Below are positions 6,829 through 15,937 of a stretch of DNA of 64,000 nt, piece after piece. Under the pieces are notes generated by a model. That model saw nothing but the letters and a program-made list of their open reading frames with translations. It ran no database searches and had not been told where the DNA came from. Each line of letters starts with the position of its first letter. Positions within the stretch are counted from its first letter, which is position 1. A program made the position numbers and the translations under genes. Source of the stretch: Actinomycetospora corticicola (GTDB lineage Bacteria; Actinomycetota; Actinomycetes; Mycobacteriales; Pseudonocardiaceae); the NCBI RefSeq assembly GCF_013409505.1, contig NZ_JACCBN010000001.1, forward strand, positions 620,001-684,000. Reading direction: 5' to 3'.

Positions 6829-9800
6829 CTATTCATCGGCGAGGGAGCACGGCCGCACCTCGGAGGTCCCGGACGGCAGCTCGGTGCGCTCGGTCGCCGA
6901 GAAGTCCCGGTTCTGCGTCTGGCAGAGGCGCACCCGCCACAGGTCGGCGTCGGTCGGGATCGAGAAGGCGACGTCGCCCTCGTCCAGTTCGATCCGGCCG
7001 CCCGCGACCGGCCGCGGCGCGACGCCGGGTGGCAGCGGCACGTCCGCGACCTGCCGGCCCGCGGCCACGTCCCAGATGGCGAGCCGGAACAGCGTCGCGT
7101 CCCACGTCACCGGGCGGTCGGCGCCGTCGACGCCGAGGACCGCGCCGGTGCCCGTCGGCACCGGGACACGGGCCGTCACCGCCCCAGACGGGACCGCGCG
7201 CGCCACGAGGTCGCCGGGGTCGTCGACCGAGAGCAGTCGGTTCGCCTCGAGCAGCATCCCGCCGGCCGCACCCGTCGTCGGGAAGGAGGCGACGATGCCG
7301 CCGGGAGAGAAGAGCCCGATAGCGCCGGGCTCGCGGACGGCGACCTGCGACGCGTCCGGGGAGGCCGCCGCAGCGCCCGTGCCGACCGGCACGGGCGGGG
7401 CGAGCGGGCGGTGCGAGGTCGCCGAGAACCAGGTCAGCGCCCCGTCGGCGCGGTCGACGAGGTCGTCGCCGCCGCGGGCGAGGACCACCGGAGGATCGTG
7501 CGACGGCGGGAGGGGATAGGAGCCCAGAGGGCGGAACCGGGGCAGGTCGTACTCGTCGATGCGCGGCCCGGTGGGGGCGCGGTCGACTGCGAGGAACGAC
7601 CCCGCAGTCGGCGAGACGAGCACGGACGACCACCCCCCGGGAGGCGCGTCGAGGCGGCCGAGCGCCCTCGGGCCGAAGGCGTCGAAGGCGGTCGCACCGG
7701 TCGCGTCCGGCACCACCGCGATGGCGTCGACCGGCCCCTTCAGCACCGGCGGTGGAGTGGCCGAGGGCGCCCGGAAGGTGGGGGAGTCGAGCAGGTTCAG
7801 CCCGTCGACCTGCCCGTGGTCGATGAGCTCGCCCTGCCCGTGGCGGATGTCGAACCGCGGGTTGACGGGGATGCCGACGGCGGCGGACGGGGGCATGACG
7901 GCCGACGCGCTCGGGACCCAGGCGGCCCGACGGCGCCCGTCGGGGAGGTCGACGACCTGGATCGGCTGGGTCGCCGACGTCCCCGGCGCGCCCTCGAGCC
8001 ACACGAGGTGGGCGCCCTCCGCGGTGATCATCGCGGGGCGGCCGGCGCAGCCGTGCGGGCCGGTCGGGACCCGCGTGCGCACGGCGCCCGTGGCGGTGTC
8101 GGCGACGACCACGGTCTCGTCGGGGTCGGTGTCGCACCGGACGGTGACGGTGCCCTGCAGCCCGACGCCGGCGTCGGTCGGGACGGCGCCGACCACCGCG
8201 CCCGTCGTCGCGTCGCGCACGGTGCGGGCACCGTCGGGGGTCGTGATCAGCAGCCGCGTCGGGTCGGCCGTCGGCGCCGCGGTGTCCCCGGCCTCCGGCA
8301 GCCGGGCCACCACCGTCGACGTGAGGGCCTCCAGGTCGACCCGCGAGACGAGGGTGCCGGAGCCGTCGGGTCCTGTGGCGAGCAGGTGGGTGCCGTCCGG
8401 CGTCGCGACGACGGAGGCGACGGCCGAGCCGGGGACGAACCGGGGAGGAGTGGTGGTATTGCGGTCCCACACCCGGACTGCCCCGGTGTCGGTGCGGAGC
8501 ACGACGAAGCGGCCGCCGTCGCTGACCGAGACCGGCCGGGTGTCGGCGTCCCGGCCGGGGACCGTCTCGAAGACCGGGGTGGGGCTGTAGAGCCGGTAGA
8601 CGAACAGCGCCGAGCCGGGGGCGACGACCATGGTGTCCTCGGCCTCCGGGTCGGGCACGAGGACGGCCGCGGGATCGTCCGCGCCGGCGACCGGCATCGT
8701 CGAGGTGGTCAGCCGCCGCTCGACGTAGGCCCTGGCCAGCGCGTTCCGCGCCGTCACGTCGCTCGGGTCGCTGCGGTACGCGGCGAGGGCGAGCTGCGTT
8801 CCCGACGACGGGTCGCCCGGCAGGGCGGCCAGCGAGAGTGCGCCGAGGGTCTCGGCGTTGTGCGTCGCGCGGGCGGCGGCCAGTCGGACACGCGAGACGG
8901 ACACGGTGAGGAGCCCCGTCGTCAGGACGAGGACGAGCAGGACCGCGATGAGGACGAGGCGTCGCCGGCGCTCGCGCGCGCGGCGGTCCCGGCTCGCCGC
9001 GACCAGTGCGTGGACCGTCCCGTCCACGTCGGCGGCGCGGTTCTCGACGTGTTCCTCGGCCTGCTCGAGTGCCTCGGCGCGCAGGACCACCGTCGGGTCG
9101 CGGCGCCAGGTCCGTGCCCGGGCCCGCGCCTCGTCGTGCCAGCGCAGGAAGGGGCCGTCGGCGGCGAGCTGGTCCGCGAGCGGCGACCACCGGTCGACGA
9201 GGGCCCGGTGCGCCGGCTCGGCGACGGGGCGTCCGCCGCGGCCGATCGTCACGACGCGCGCCGCGGCCAGCGTCTCGAGCACCGCGTGTCGGGCGTCGTC
9301 GAGGCCGTCAAGGGGCAGCTCGCCGGGGCCGAACCCGTCGTCGTGCGCGCGCACCAGCCCGAGGAGCAGGGGCCGGGCGACCGCACGGTTCGCCTCGTCG
9401 AGGTCCGCCCAGGCGGCGTCGGCGACCGCGACCGCAGCGGCGCCGACGTCCCCCGGCGGCGTCCCGTCCTCGACGCTGCGGTGCAGCAGCCGTTGCAGCA
9501 GCGCGAGCCCGCCGGGAGCGTCGGCGGCGTCGTCGACGAGGCGGGCGGCCGTCGCGGCGTCGACCGTCGGACCCGGGCGGCTCGCCGCCGGTTCGAGGAC
9601 GGCCCGGCGCAGACGCTCCCGGTCGAGGCCGTCGATCGTCACGGTGACGGCCTGCAGCGCGGGGTCTCCGGCGATCCGCTGCCAGCGGTCCGCCCGGGCG
9701 GTCCCGACGACGGGTCGGGTCTGCTCGCGCAGCCAGGCGGCCGGGTCGGGGTGGAGGTCGAGGCGGTCGGCGATCACGACGTCGGGTGCGGCGGCCCGGA

Positions 9801-10563
9801 GCCCGGCCTGCAGCAGGGAGGTGGCGCCCTGCCCGGAGCCGGCGGCGATGACGACGACGCCGTGCTCGGCGAGGACCTCCCGGCAGCGGGCCGTCTCCTC
9901 CTCCCGGCCGACGAACAGATCGTGGTCCTCCGCGGTGAACGCCCGCGCACCCGGGAAGGGGTTGGCGAGGACCTCGGGGGCGAGGGGGAGGACGTCGTCG
10001 GCGGTCAGGGCGTAGGCCGTGCGGCCGCGCGAGAGGCGGTCGTCGGTGACCGCGAGCCCGAGCACCGTGCCGGTCGTGGCGTCGAGGACGGGCGCGCCGC
10101 TGAAGCCCGGGCCGATCGTGGATCCGTCGTCGACGGCGAGCTGGAGCCAGCCGCTGCCTTGGACCGCGCGTAGCCGCCCCTCGGCCCACACGCCGTCCTC
10201 CCGGCCGACCGGGAAGCCGACCACCCGGAACGCCGTGCCCCAGGGGCGCGGTCGCGTCCACTCCGGCACGACGACGGCGGGGGCCGGTGCGTCGAGGTCG
10301 AGCAGCGCGATGTCCCCGCCGCCGTCGGCCGTCGGCGGTGCCCACCGGCGGATTCGGCCGCTGCGGGAGGGCGTGCCAGGCAGGAACGGGAGGTCGATCC
10401 GGACCCCGTCGTCGGGGGCCTCGTCGGCCACCGCGTCGTGCCCGAGCGCGGTGGCGACGACGTGGGCGCAGGTGGCGAGCAGTGACGGCGTCAGCAGGAC
10501 GCCCGCGCCCACCGCCACCCCGTCGGCCGTGCAGACCCGCGCCACGGCACCGTGCTGCTCCAC
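6829..10563 (-). CDS. Trypsin-like protease / degenerate STAND ATPase / beta-propeller membrane protein
   Basis: 1244 residues. An N-terminal trypsin-like domain keeps a plausible catalytic triad: His34 (LATCAHVV), Asp84 (GGDIALL) and Ser155 (GPGFSGAP). A STAND-type NTPase region follows after LFVGREEE (about 217), but its P-loop reads GSGQGATS (about 242-249), lacking the lysine, and no clear Walker B is seen. A helical region, one membrane segment (LIAVLLVLVLTTGLL) and a long C-terminal beta-propeller-like part follow. The GTG at 10563 aligns with the start of the paralogue at 14965; an open frame continues far upstream, but only antisense to the kinase gene. It probably senses or cleaves a partner; no target is known. 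Confidence 0.75.
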   Translation of the reverse strand: MEQHGAVARVCTADGVAVGAGVLLTPSLLATCAHVVATALGHDAVADEAPDDGVRIDLPFLPGTPSRSGRIRRWAPPTADGGGDIALLDLDAPAPAVVVPEWTRPRPWGTAFRVVGFPVGREDGVWAEGRLRAVQGSGWLQLAVDDGSTIGPGFSGAPVLDATTGTVLGLAVTDDRLSRGRTAYALTADDVLPLAPEVLANPFPGARAFTAEDHDLFVGREEETARCREVLAEHGVVVIAAGSGQGATSLLQAGLRAAAPDVVIADRLDLHPDPAAWLREQTRPVVGTARADRWQRIAGDPALQAVTVTIDGLDRERLRRAVLEPAASRPGPTVDAATAARLVDDAADAPGGLALLQRLLHRSVEDGTPPGDVGAAAVAVADAAWADLDEANRAVARPLLLGLVRAHDDGFGPGELPLDGLDDARHAVLETLAAARVVTIGRGGRPVAEPAHRALVDRWSPLADQLAADGPFLRWHDEARARARTWRRDPTVVLRAEALEQAEEHVENRAADVDGTVHALVAASRDRRARERRRRLVLIAVLLVLVLTTGLLTVSVSRVRLAAARATHNAETLGALSLAALPGDPSSGTQLALAAYRSDPSDVTARNALARAYVERRLTTSTMPVAGADDPAAVLVPDPEAEDTMVVAPGSALFVYRLYSPTPVFETVPGRDADTRPVSVSDGGRFVVLRTDTGAVRVWDRNTTTPPRFVPGSAVASVVATPDGTHLLATGPDGSGTLVSRVDLEALTSTVVARLPEAGDTAAPTADPTRLLITTPDGARTVRDATTGAVVGAVPTDAGVGLQGTVTVRCDTDPDETVVVADTATGAVRTRVPTGPHGCAGRPAMITAEGAHLVWLEGAPGTSATQPIQVVDLPDGRRRAAWVPSASAVMPPSAAVGIPVNPRFDIRHGQGELIDHGQVDGLNLLDSPTFRAPSATPPPVLKGPVDAIAVVPDATGATAFDAFGPRALGRLDAPPGGWSSVLVSPTAGSFLAVDRAPTGPRIDEYDLPRFRPLGSYPLPPSHDPPVVLARGGDDLVDRADGALTWFSATSHRPLAPPVPVGTGAAAASPDASQVAVREPGAIGLFSPGGIVASFPTTGAAGGMLLEANRLLSVDDPGDLVARAVPSGAVTARVPVPTGTGAVLGVDGADRPVTWDATLFRLAIWDVAAGRQVADVPLPPGVAPRPVAGGRIELDEGDVAFSIPTDADLWRVRLCQTQNRDFSATERTELPSGTSEVRPCSLADE

Positions 10564-10643
10564 CCCGCGTGACCCCCTCGTGCCTCGGGAGTGTGACACG
10601 TCTTCCTGAGCGGGGCGGTCGCCGTTGGAAACCCGTGGATCTC

Positions 10644-10675
10644 CCCCAACCTTCCGGCTTCCGCTGTGGTCCACC
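10644..10675 (+). promoter_or_regulatory. Promoter-like element B, upstream of the Ser/Thr kinase
   Basis: CCCCAACCTTCC (10644-10655), 12 nt, then GGTCCACC (10668-10675), 45 nt before the kinase GTG. It has the same sequence and spacing as elements A, C and D. Confidence 0.65.
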
Positions 10676-10719
10676 TCGATGACGGGTGTGAAGGACGTCG
10701 GGGGTGGGGAGGGGGAACG

Positions 10720-12888
10720 GTGGTCGGCGGCGAGGAGTTCGGGCCCTACCGGCTGCAGCGTCTCATCGGGCGCGGCGGCATGGGAGAGGTGTTCCAGGCC
10801 TATGACGTGGGACAGGACCGGGAGGTCGCGGTCAAGCGCCTGCTCGGGCACATGGCCGACGACCCGGACTTCCGGAAACGGTTTCAGCGTGAGTCGCGGG
10901 CAGCAGCCCGCCTGCGCAACCCGCACGTGGTGCCGATCCACACGTACGGCGAGATCGACGGACGTCTCTTCATCGACATGCGGCTGGTCAACGGTTGCGA
11001 TCTCGAGCGGCTGTTGTTGGAGGAGGGGCGCCTCGCGCCGGAGCGAGCGGTGGCGATCGTCGGGCAGGTGGCCAATGCGCTCGAGTCGGCGCACCACGCG
11101 GGGCTCGTCCATCGGGACGTCAAGCCGTCGAACATCCTGTTGGACCGCGACTTCAGCGACGAGGACTTCGTCTACCTCGCCGACTTCGGGATCACCCGCG
11201 CCTCCACGGGGCGCTCCACCTCGCTGACGGCGAGCCACGTCGTGGTCGGCAGCCTCCAGTACATGGCGCCCGAGCAGTTCGACGGGGTCTCGGGGCCGGC
11301 TGTGGACATCTACTCGCTGGGCTGCGTGCTCTTCCAGTGCCTCACCGGGGTCCCGCCCTTCGAGGTCGACGGGTTGCCGTCGTTGATGAAGGCCCACACC
11401 GAGAGCGCCCCACCTGCTCCGTCGGAGCGGTGTCGTGAGATCCCCGCCGGTTTCGACGACGTTGTCGCCCGGGCGATGGCGAAGGACCCGGCCGACCGGT
11501 ATGCCTCGGCCGCGGAGTTCGCCAAGGATGCGCGCCGGGTCGTGCTCCCCCACGATCCGCACCCGACGGGCGGCACGCGCGTGCTGGACCCGCCGGAGCC
11601 CGACACCGAGCTTGCCGATCTGCCCGTATCGTCGTCGGCGCCGACCGAGGTGACCCTGCGCGCCGACGGCCCCGGGTTCCCGCTCCGGGGCGCTCCGACA
11701 GGAGCCCCCGAGCCGGCCGGACCGGCGAGCGCCGACGGCCGTGGGGGCGCGGCCGGAGGGTCGGGGCGCCGTTCTCTCGGCGTGGCGCTCCTCGCGGTGG
11801 CTCTCGTGGCCGCCGTCCTCGTGGCCGTCGGCGTGATCGTGGCCAACTCCGGCTCCGAGCCGACCGCGGGCCCTGGCACCGCGGTCCCTGCCCCGGCCGA
11901 CGACGACCGTCCGACCGTCGCGATGAGCCTCGCCCAGGCGACGGTGGCCGGCACCTTCCCCACCAACGGTCCGCCGGAGACGGTCGCGGTCTCGCCGGAC
12001 GGCCGATCGGCCTACCTGACGATCACCGGCGAGCATCCCGCCGTCGAGGTCCTCGACATCGAGAGCGGGCAGGTACTCACTGATGTCCCCGTCCCCGGCC
12101 CGCCCTACTTCATCGGGCTCTCGCCGAGCGGCGAGGACGCCTACGTCACCTACTACGACCGCAGCCAGGACCAGCTCGTCATCGGGACGATGGACACCCG
12201 GCTCAACGAGCTCGACGGGGCGATCCCCACGGGTCAGCGTGCCGATCAGGGCTCCGCGTTGACCTGGCTCTTCGGCTTCGCGAGCTCGCCGGTCGACCCC
12301 CACCTGCTCTACGTGCCCAACATGAACGCCTCGACGGTGTCGGTGCTCGACCCCGAGAAGAAGGCCCCCGTCGCGCAGATTCCAGTGCCCGCGAGCCCCC
12401 ACTGGGTGGCACTCACCCCGGACGGGAAGCGTGCCTACGTCACCAACCACGTACCGGGCCAGATCACGGTGATCGACACGACGACGAACAGCGTCACCGG
12501 GACGATCCCGATCGGGTCCGGCCTCGCCCCGCACAGCATCGCCGTCTCGCCGGACGGGTCGTTGGCGGAGGAGGTCAACTACGACGGCAACTCGGTCACG
12601 TTCATCGACACCCGGACCAACACCGTCGAAGGCACGACCCCGCTCCCGGACGGACCGCAGAGCATCGCGTTCGCTCCCGACGGACAGCACAGCTACGTGG
12701 TGAGTGAGGACGCCAAGGCCGTCAGCATCGTCGACAACCGGACCCACCAGGTGACGCAGACGATCCCGGCCGGGGACGATGCCTCCATGATCGCGGTGAC
12801 CCCGGACGGGACGAAGGCGGTGGTGGCGAACAAGGGAGCCAACGACGTCATGATCCTCACGGTGGGGCAGGCGCCACCGGCGCACTGA
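10720..12888 (+). CDS. Membrane Ser/Thr protein kinase with extracytoplasmic beta-propeller sensor (PknD-like layout)
   Basis: 722 residues. The N-terminal Hanks-type kinase has the glycine loop IGRGGMGEVF, catalytic Lys39 (VAVKRLL), HRDVKPSN (131-138), DFG (155-157) and APEQ. A proline/glycine-rich linker and one membrane helix (VALLAVALVAAVLVAVGVIV) follow. The C-terminus holds repeated YVTN/NHL-like blades such as VAVSPDGRSAYLT, VALTPDGKRAYVTNH and IAVSPDGS, which would lie outside the cell. I chose the GTG at 10720 because GGGGAGGGGG precedes it closely and the kinase domain starts there. It is divergent from the first protease-STAND gene and its 3' end overlaps the convergent second one by 32 bp. 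The nearby FHA-ABC transporter is a likely phospho-partner. Confidence 0.9.
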   Translation: MVGGEEFGPYRLQRLIGRGGMGEVFQAYDVGQDREVAVKRLLGHMADDPDFRKRFQRESRAAARLRNPHVVPIHTYGEIDGRLFIDMRLVNGCDLERLLLEEGRLAPERAVAIVGQVANALESAHHAGLVHRDVKPSNILLDRDFSDEDFVYLADFGITRASTGRSTSLTASHVVVGSLQYMAPEQFDGVSGPAVDIYSLGCVLFQCLTGVPPFEVDGLPSLMKAHTESAPPAPSERCREIPAGFDDVVARAMAKDPADRYASAAEFAKDARRVVLPHDPHPTGGTRVLDPPEPDTELADLPVSSSAPTEVTLRADGPGFPLRGAPTGAPEPAGPASADGRGGAAGGSGRRSLGVALLAVALVAAVLVAVGVIVANSGSEPTAGPGTAVPAPADDDRPTVAMSLAQATVAGTFPTNGPPETVAVSPDGRSAYLTITGEHPAVEVLDIESGQVLTDVPVPGPPYFIGLSPSGEDAYVTYYDRSQDQLVIGTMDTRLNELDGAIPTGQRADQGSALTWLFGFASSPVDPHLLYVPNMNASTVSVLDPEKKAPVAQIPVPASPHWVALTPDGKRAYVTNHVPGQITVIDTTTNSVTGTIPIGSGLAPHSIAVSPDGSLAEEVNYDGNSVTFIDTRTNTVEGTTPLPDGPQSIAFAPDGQHSYVVSEDAKAVSIVDNRTHQVTQTIPAGDDASMIAVTPDGTKAVVANKGANDVMILTVGQAPPAH

Positions 12889-14965
12889 TCGCGGATCCGG
12901 TCCCGCACAGGCCGTCGCCGGGTGCATCCAGACCGGCCGCGAGCAGGGACCCGGCCGATACCCCGAGGACGACCACGACGGCGAGCGTCGCCCGACGCAG
13001 GCGGCGCTCGCGCCGCCGACGGGACAGTCCGGCCGCGATGAACTCCTGCTCGGGCGCTCGGAGGTCGCCCGCCCGTTCTGTCGCCCAGCCCGCAGCGACG
13101 TCGAGGGCGGCGCCACGCAGCAGGACGTCGCGGTCGTGGGTGGGAGCCCACGCCGCGACGCCGGCCTGCAACCCCGCCCGCCAGCGGAGGAACGCGTCGT
13201 CCGCCTGCAGCCAGCGCTGCAGCCGGGGCCACCGGTCGATCAGGGACTGATGCGCCAGCTCCGCGACGTCCTCGGCCGCGCCCGGGCTGATGACGACGAG
13301 GCGCGCTGCGGCGAGGGCCTCGAGGACACGGCGCTGCCCGGGGGCGAGCGGAGCGAGGGGGAGCGGTCGCCGCACGAACCCGGTCTCCGTGGGTCGCGTC
13401 ATCGCGAGCAGCAGGGCACGAGCTCGTGCACGCCTACCGACGGGGATCGCGGTCCACTCCCGCTCGGCGGCCGCAGCGAGCGCGCCCTGCACGGTCCCCA
13501 CTCGGGCGTAGGCCTCGATCGTCAGTCGTCCGTCGTCCGCGGCATCCCAGAGTTCCGCGAGGAGCACCGCGACGAGAGGGAGTCGACCGGGCTCGTCGCC
13601 GGCGTCATCGACGATCCGTGCGACAAGGCCCGGATCGAAGGACGGGCCGGGAACCCGCGCCGCCGGCTCGGCGACCGCGGCCCGGAGGTGGGCACGGTCG
13701 AGGGGGAGGACCCCCACGAGGGCTCGCTGCACGACCGGCGCGCTGCGACCGTCGAGGAGGTCGTCGAACGTCGCCCACCGCGCCGTGACCCCCACCCGGA
13801 CACCGAGCGCGACGAGTAGTCCGATCACCTCGAGCGCGGTGTGCGCGGCCGGGGGAGAGGAGAAGGCGAGGTCCTCGAACTGGTCGACGGCCACGAAGAG
13901 GCGACCGCTCGCGACCGCGCGGGCGTCCCCGATGCCGACGGGTCCGACGGCGCCGGCGACCACGGTGCGGTCGCCCGGCCGTGCCGAGAGCACACGCGAC
14001 CAGTCGCGCAGCGTCCACCTCTCGACCGCATCCGGGGTGCGGACCGCGCGGGTCCGGCCGGACGGGTCGGGTGCGACGGCCTCGGTGAGAGCGGCCGCGA
14101 ACGCGGTGATGACGGCGGGTCGGGAGGCGACCCCGGCGAGGCGGACCCGGGCCGGCCGCAGGCCGCGCACACGCGCCTCGGGCAGCACCCCGGCGGTGAG
14201 CAGCGACGACTTGCCCGCCCCGGAGCCGCCGACGAGCACCACGAGCCCGTCGCGGTCGAGGACCTGGAGGGCGCGGGCGAGCTCGTCCTCGCGGCCGAAG
14301 AAGAACTCGCGGTGGGCCTCGTCGAAGGCGGCGAGTCCGCGGTAGGGGTTCACGAGCAGCTGCGGCGCCTGGGCGAGCACCCGGGCGATCGGGATCGCGT
14401 AGGCGGAGCGCGCCGGCCCGTCGCCCCGGTCGGCGGCGACCGCCATCGCGATCACCGCGTCGCCGCACTCGTCCAGGATCGGTGCCCCGCTGAACCCGGG
14501 CCCGATCTCCTCCGCCCCGGACAGCTGGATCCAGCCGCTGCCCTGCTCCCGGCGCAGGACCCCGGCCGCCCAGACGCCGTCCTCCCGGCCGGGCGGGAAC
14601 CCGGCGGTACGGAAGGGGCGACCCCAGGGTTCCGGTACGCGGCGGGTCGACGGGACCGCCACACCGACCGCCGCGTCGAGTTGCAGCAGAGCGACGTCTC
14701 CCGTGCCGTCCGATGCCGGCGGCCACCACCGCCACACCGTGGCGCGGCGGAGTGGCCCGTCCGGTGCGAACGGCAGGTCGACCTCGAGCTCGGCGTCGGG
14801 GGCCAGGTCCGGCACGTCGTCATACCCGAGCGCGTCGCCGACCACATGGGCGCAGGTCGCCACGAGGCGGGGCGCGAGCAGCACCCCGGCGCCGACAACG
14901 GTGTCGCCCGGGGCTCGAATCCGTGCCACGGCGTGTCCGACCGTGGTGTCGGAGCCGGTCACCAC
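12857..14965 (-). CDS. Trypsin-like protease fused to an intact STAND ATPase, C-terminal membrane anchor
   Basis: 702 residues and a paralogue of the 6829-10563 product. The triad is His40 (VATCAHVV), Asp90 (GTGDVALL) and Ser159 (GPGFSGAP). The STAND NTPase is canonical: GGSGAGKSS at about 246-254 and Walker B-like LFVAVDQFEDLAF. A membrane helix (LAVVVVLGVSAGSLLAAGL) closes the protein about 25 residues before the C-terminus; there is no beta-propeller, unlike the paralogue. The GTG at 14965 (or 14962) comes 2 nt after the sigma stop, so the two are co-translated. Known STAND-protease fusions are signalling or conflict switches in which NTP binding controls the effector; that role is inferred here. 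Confidence 0.82.
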   Translation of the reverse strand: MVTGSDTTVGHAVARIRAPGDTVVGAGVLLAPRLVATCAHVVGDALGYDDVPDLAPDAELEVDLPFAPDGPLRRATVWRWWPPASDGTGDVALLQLDAAVGVAVPSTRRVPEPWGRPFRTAGFPPGREDGVWAAGVLRREQGSGWIQLSGAEEIGPGFSGAPILDECGDAVIAMAVAADRGDGPARSAYAIPIARVLAQAPQLLVNPYRGLAAFDEAHREFFFGREDELARALQVLDRDGLVVLVGGSGAGKSSLLTAGVLPEARVRGLRPARVRLAGVASRPAVITAFAAALTEAVAPDPSGRTRAVRTPDAVERWTLRDWSRVLSARPGDRTVVAGAVGPVGIGDARAVASGRLFVAVDQFEDLAFSSPPAAHTALEVIGLLVALGVRVGVTARWATFDDLLDGRSAPVVQRALVGVLPLDRAHLRAAVAEPAARVPGPSFDPGLVARIVDDAGDEPGRLPLVAVLLAELWDAADDGRLTIEAYARVGTVQGALAAAAEREWTAIPVGRRARARALLLAMTRPTETGFVRRPLPLAPLAPGQRRVLEALAAARLVVISPGAAEDVAELAHQSLIDRWPRLQRWLQADDAFLRWRAGLQAGVAAWAPTHDRDVLLRGAALDVAAGWATERAGDLRAPEQEFIAAGLSRRRRERRLRRATLAVVVVLGVSAGSLLAAGLDAPGDGLCGTGSAISAPVAPAPP

Positions 14966-14967
14966 GG

Positions 14968-15648
14968 CTACGCCGCGTGGTGCAGATCGGCGAGGTCCGG
15001 ATCGGCCCGAAGGCGCCGCAGGGCCACGAAGCGGTAGTTCTTGGCGGTGCCGAGCGCGATACCGAGCTCGGCGGCAGCGTCCTTGATCGTCATGCCCCGG
15101 ACGTCGACCAGTTCGACCAGCGCCCGTTCGCGGGGGGAGAGGGCCGCGAGCGCCCGCGTGAGAACGAGGTGGAACACGACCGGGTCCTCGACGCCCGCGG
15201 CACGATCGGCGAGTCGGGCGACGGCCTGGTCGTCCGGACCACGTCGATGACGCTCGCGGCCGGCTCGGGTGCCGACGGTGACGGCCTCGTTCCGGACCGC
15301 CTGGAACAGGAACGGAGCCTCCTTGCCCGGCTCCCGCATGGTGGGCGGGTTCTGACACACCTTGCGCATGACCTCCTGCACGAGGTCCTCCGCGAGGTCG
15401 GCGTGGGCGCCGAGGAGCTGGCGGGCGACGGCGTGCAGACGGCCCCGCTCCGCGCGGTAGGTGCGGAGGAGGGCGGTGAGCCGTACTCGCGCGTCGTCGG
15501 CCGATATGCGCTGGAGCCCGGTCCGGTACCTCTCGTCGACCGCTCGGGTCCCGAGCGACGGTGTCCACCGGGAGTCGAAACGGCGCAGCGAGACGGCGAG
15601 CCAGTCGGCGCGCGGGCGGGGGACGACTCTCAGGTCGACGACGCTCAT
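14968..15648 (-). CDS. ECF-like RNA polymerase sigma factor (copy 2)
   Basis: 226 residues, clearly homologous to copy 1. Region 2 reads EDLVQEVMRKVCQNPP and region 4 reads LSPRERALVELVDVRGMTIK plus DAAAELGIALGTAKNYRF. The N-terminal extension carries LRRFDSRWTP. The ATG overlaps the stop of a 54-residue upstream gene by 4 bp, and its own stop is 2 nt from the protease-STAND GTG, giving a three-gene operon. Element C in front of the operon may be its own target promoter, which would make it autoregulated; that is an inference from the shared motif. Confidence 0.83.
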   Translation of the reverse strand: MSVVDLRVVPRPRADWLAVSLRRFDSRWTPSLGTRAVDERYRTGLQRISADDARVRLTALLRTYRAERGRLHAVARQLLGAHADLAEDLVQEVMRKVCQNPPTMREPGKEAPFLFQAVRNEAVTVGTRAGRERHRRGPDDQAVARLADRAAGVEDPVVFHLVLTRALAALSPRERALVELVDVRGMTIKDAAAELGIALGTAKNYRFVALRRLRADPDLADLHHAA

Positions 15649-15809
15649 CGCGTCGCACCTCCCTCGGATGCGGGATCGGGTCGGTCAGGTGGGTTCACGA
15701 CGGACAGCCGGCGTGGCGGCGTCCGCAGCGAGGACGGGAGCCAGCGCGGGTCGAACCGACGGAGGGCGTCGAGGATCGGGTCGGCCGATCTCCGGAAGGT
15801 GCGGTGCAT
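15645..15809 (-). CDS. 54-residue protein carrying only the sigma N-terminal RFDxRWxP motif
   Basis: The small product includes ILDALRRFDPRWLPSSL, which matches the N-terminal extensions of both neighbouring sigma factors (RFDRRWLP and RFDSRWTP) but has no sigma region 2 or 4. A good ribosome site (GAGAGG, 7 nt before the ATG) and a 4-bp overlap with the sigma copy 2 start support that it is translated. It could be a regulator that competes for whatever the sigma N-terminus binds, or a leftover duplication used only for coupling. No family is recognised. Confidence 0.6.
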   Translation of the reverse strand: MHRTFRRSADPILDALRRFDPRWLPSSLRTPPRRLSVVNPPDRPDPASEGGATR

Positions 15810-15832
15810 GGCGGTCCTCTCGTCACTGCTCA

Positions 15833-15864
15833 GGACGACCAGCGGGACCGGCGGAAGGTTGGGG
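15833..15864 (-). promoter_or_regulatory. Promoter-like element C, upstream of the small gene-sigma-protease operon
   Basis: On the - strand CCCCAACCTTCC (15864-15853), 12 nt, then GGTCGTCC (15840-15833), about 24 nt before the ATG at 15809. With element D it forms an inverted pair between divergent operons. Confidence 0.65.
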
Positions 15865-15873
15865 GCAGGGCGT

Positions 15874-15904
15874 CCCCAACCTTCGCGGGACGGTGCGGGT
15901 CCCC
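15874..15904 (+). promoter_or_regulatory. Promoter-like element D, upstream of the FHA-ABC transporter
   Basis: CCCCAACCTTCG (15874-15885), 12 nt, then GGTCCCC (15898-15904), 33 nt before the GTG at 15938. Its left half pairs with element C as an inverted repeat (GAAGGTTGGGG / CCCCAACCTTC), so the site could also be a hairpin, but the matching GGTC halves favour two back-to-back promoters. Confidence 0.6.
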
Positions 15905-15937
15905 GCGTGTGATCCGTTCGCACCGCCAGGAGGACCC

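Noticed and set aside
6568-10173. A 1201-residue + strand open frame
   Set aside because: It is antisense to the protease-STAND gene, is rich in Arg/Gly/Asp as GC-rich shadow frames are, and has no recognisable domain.
10564-13116. Upstream continuation of the first protease-STAND frame by about 850 residues on the - strand
   Set aside because: It runs antisense through the well-supported kinase gene, has no domain features, and the paralogue begins at the equivalent of 10563.
15853-15884. Inverted repeat GAAGGTTGGGG / CCCCAACCTTC as a simple terminator
   Set aside because: It lies between divergent starts, and each arm continues into a correctly spaced GGTC half found in other single copies, so paired promoters explain it better.
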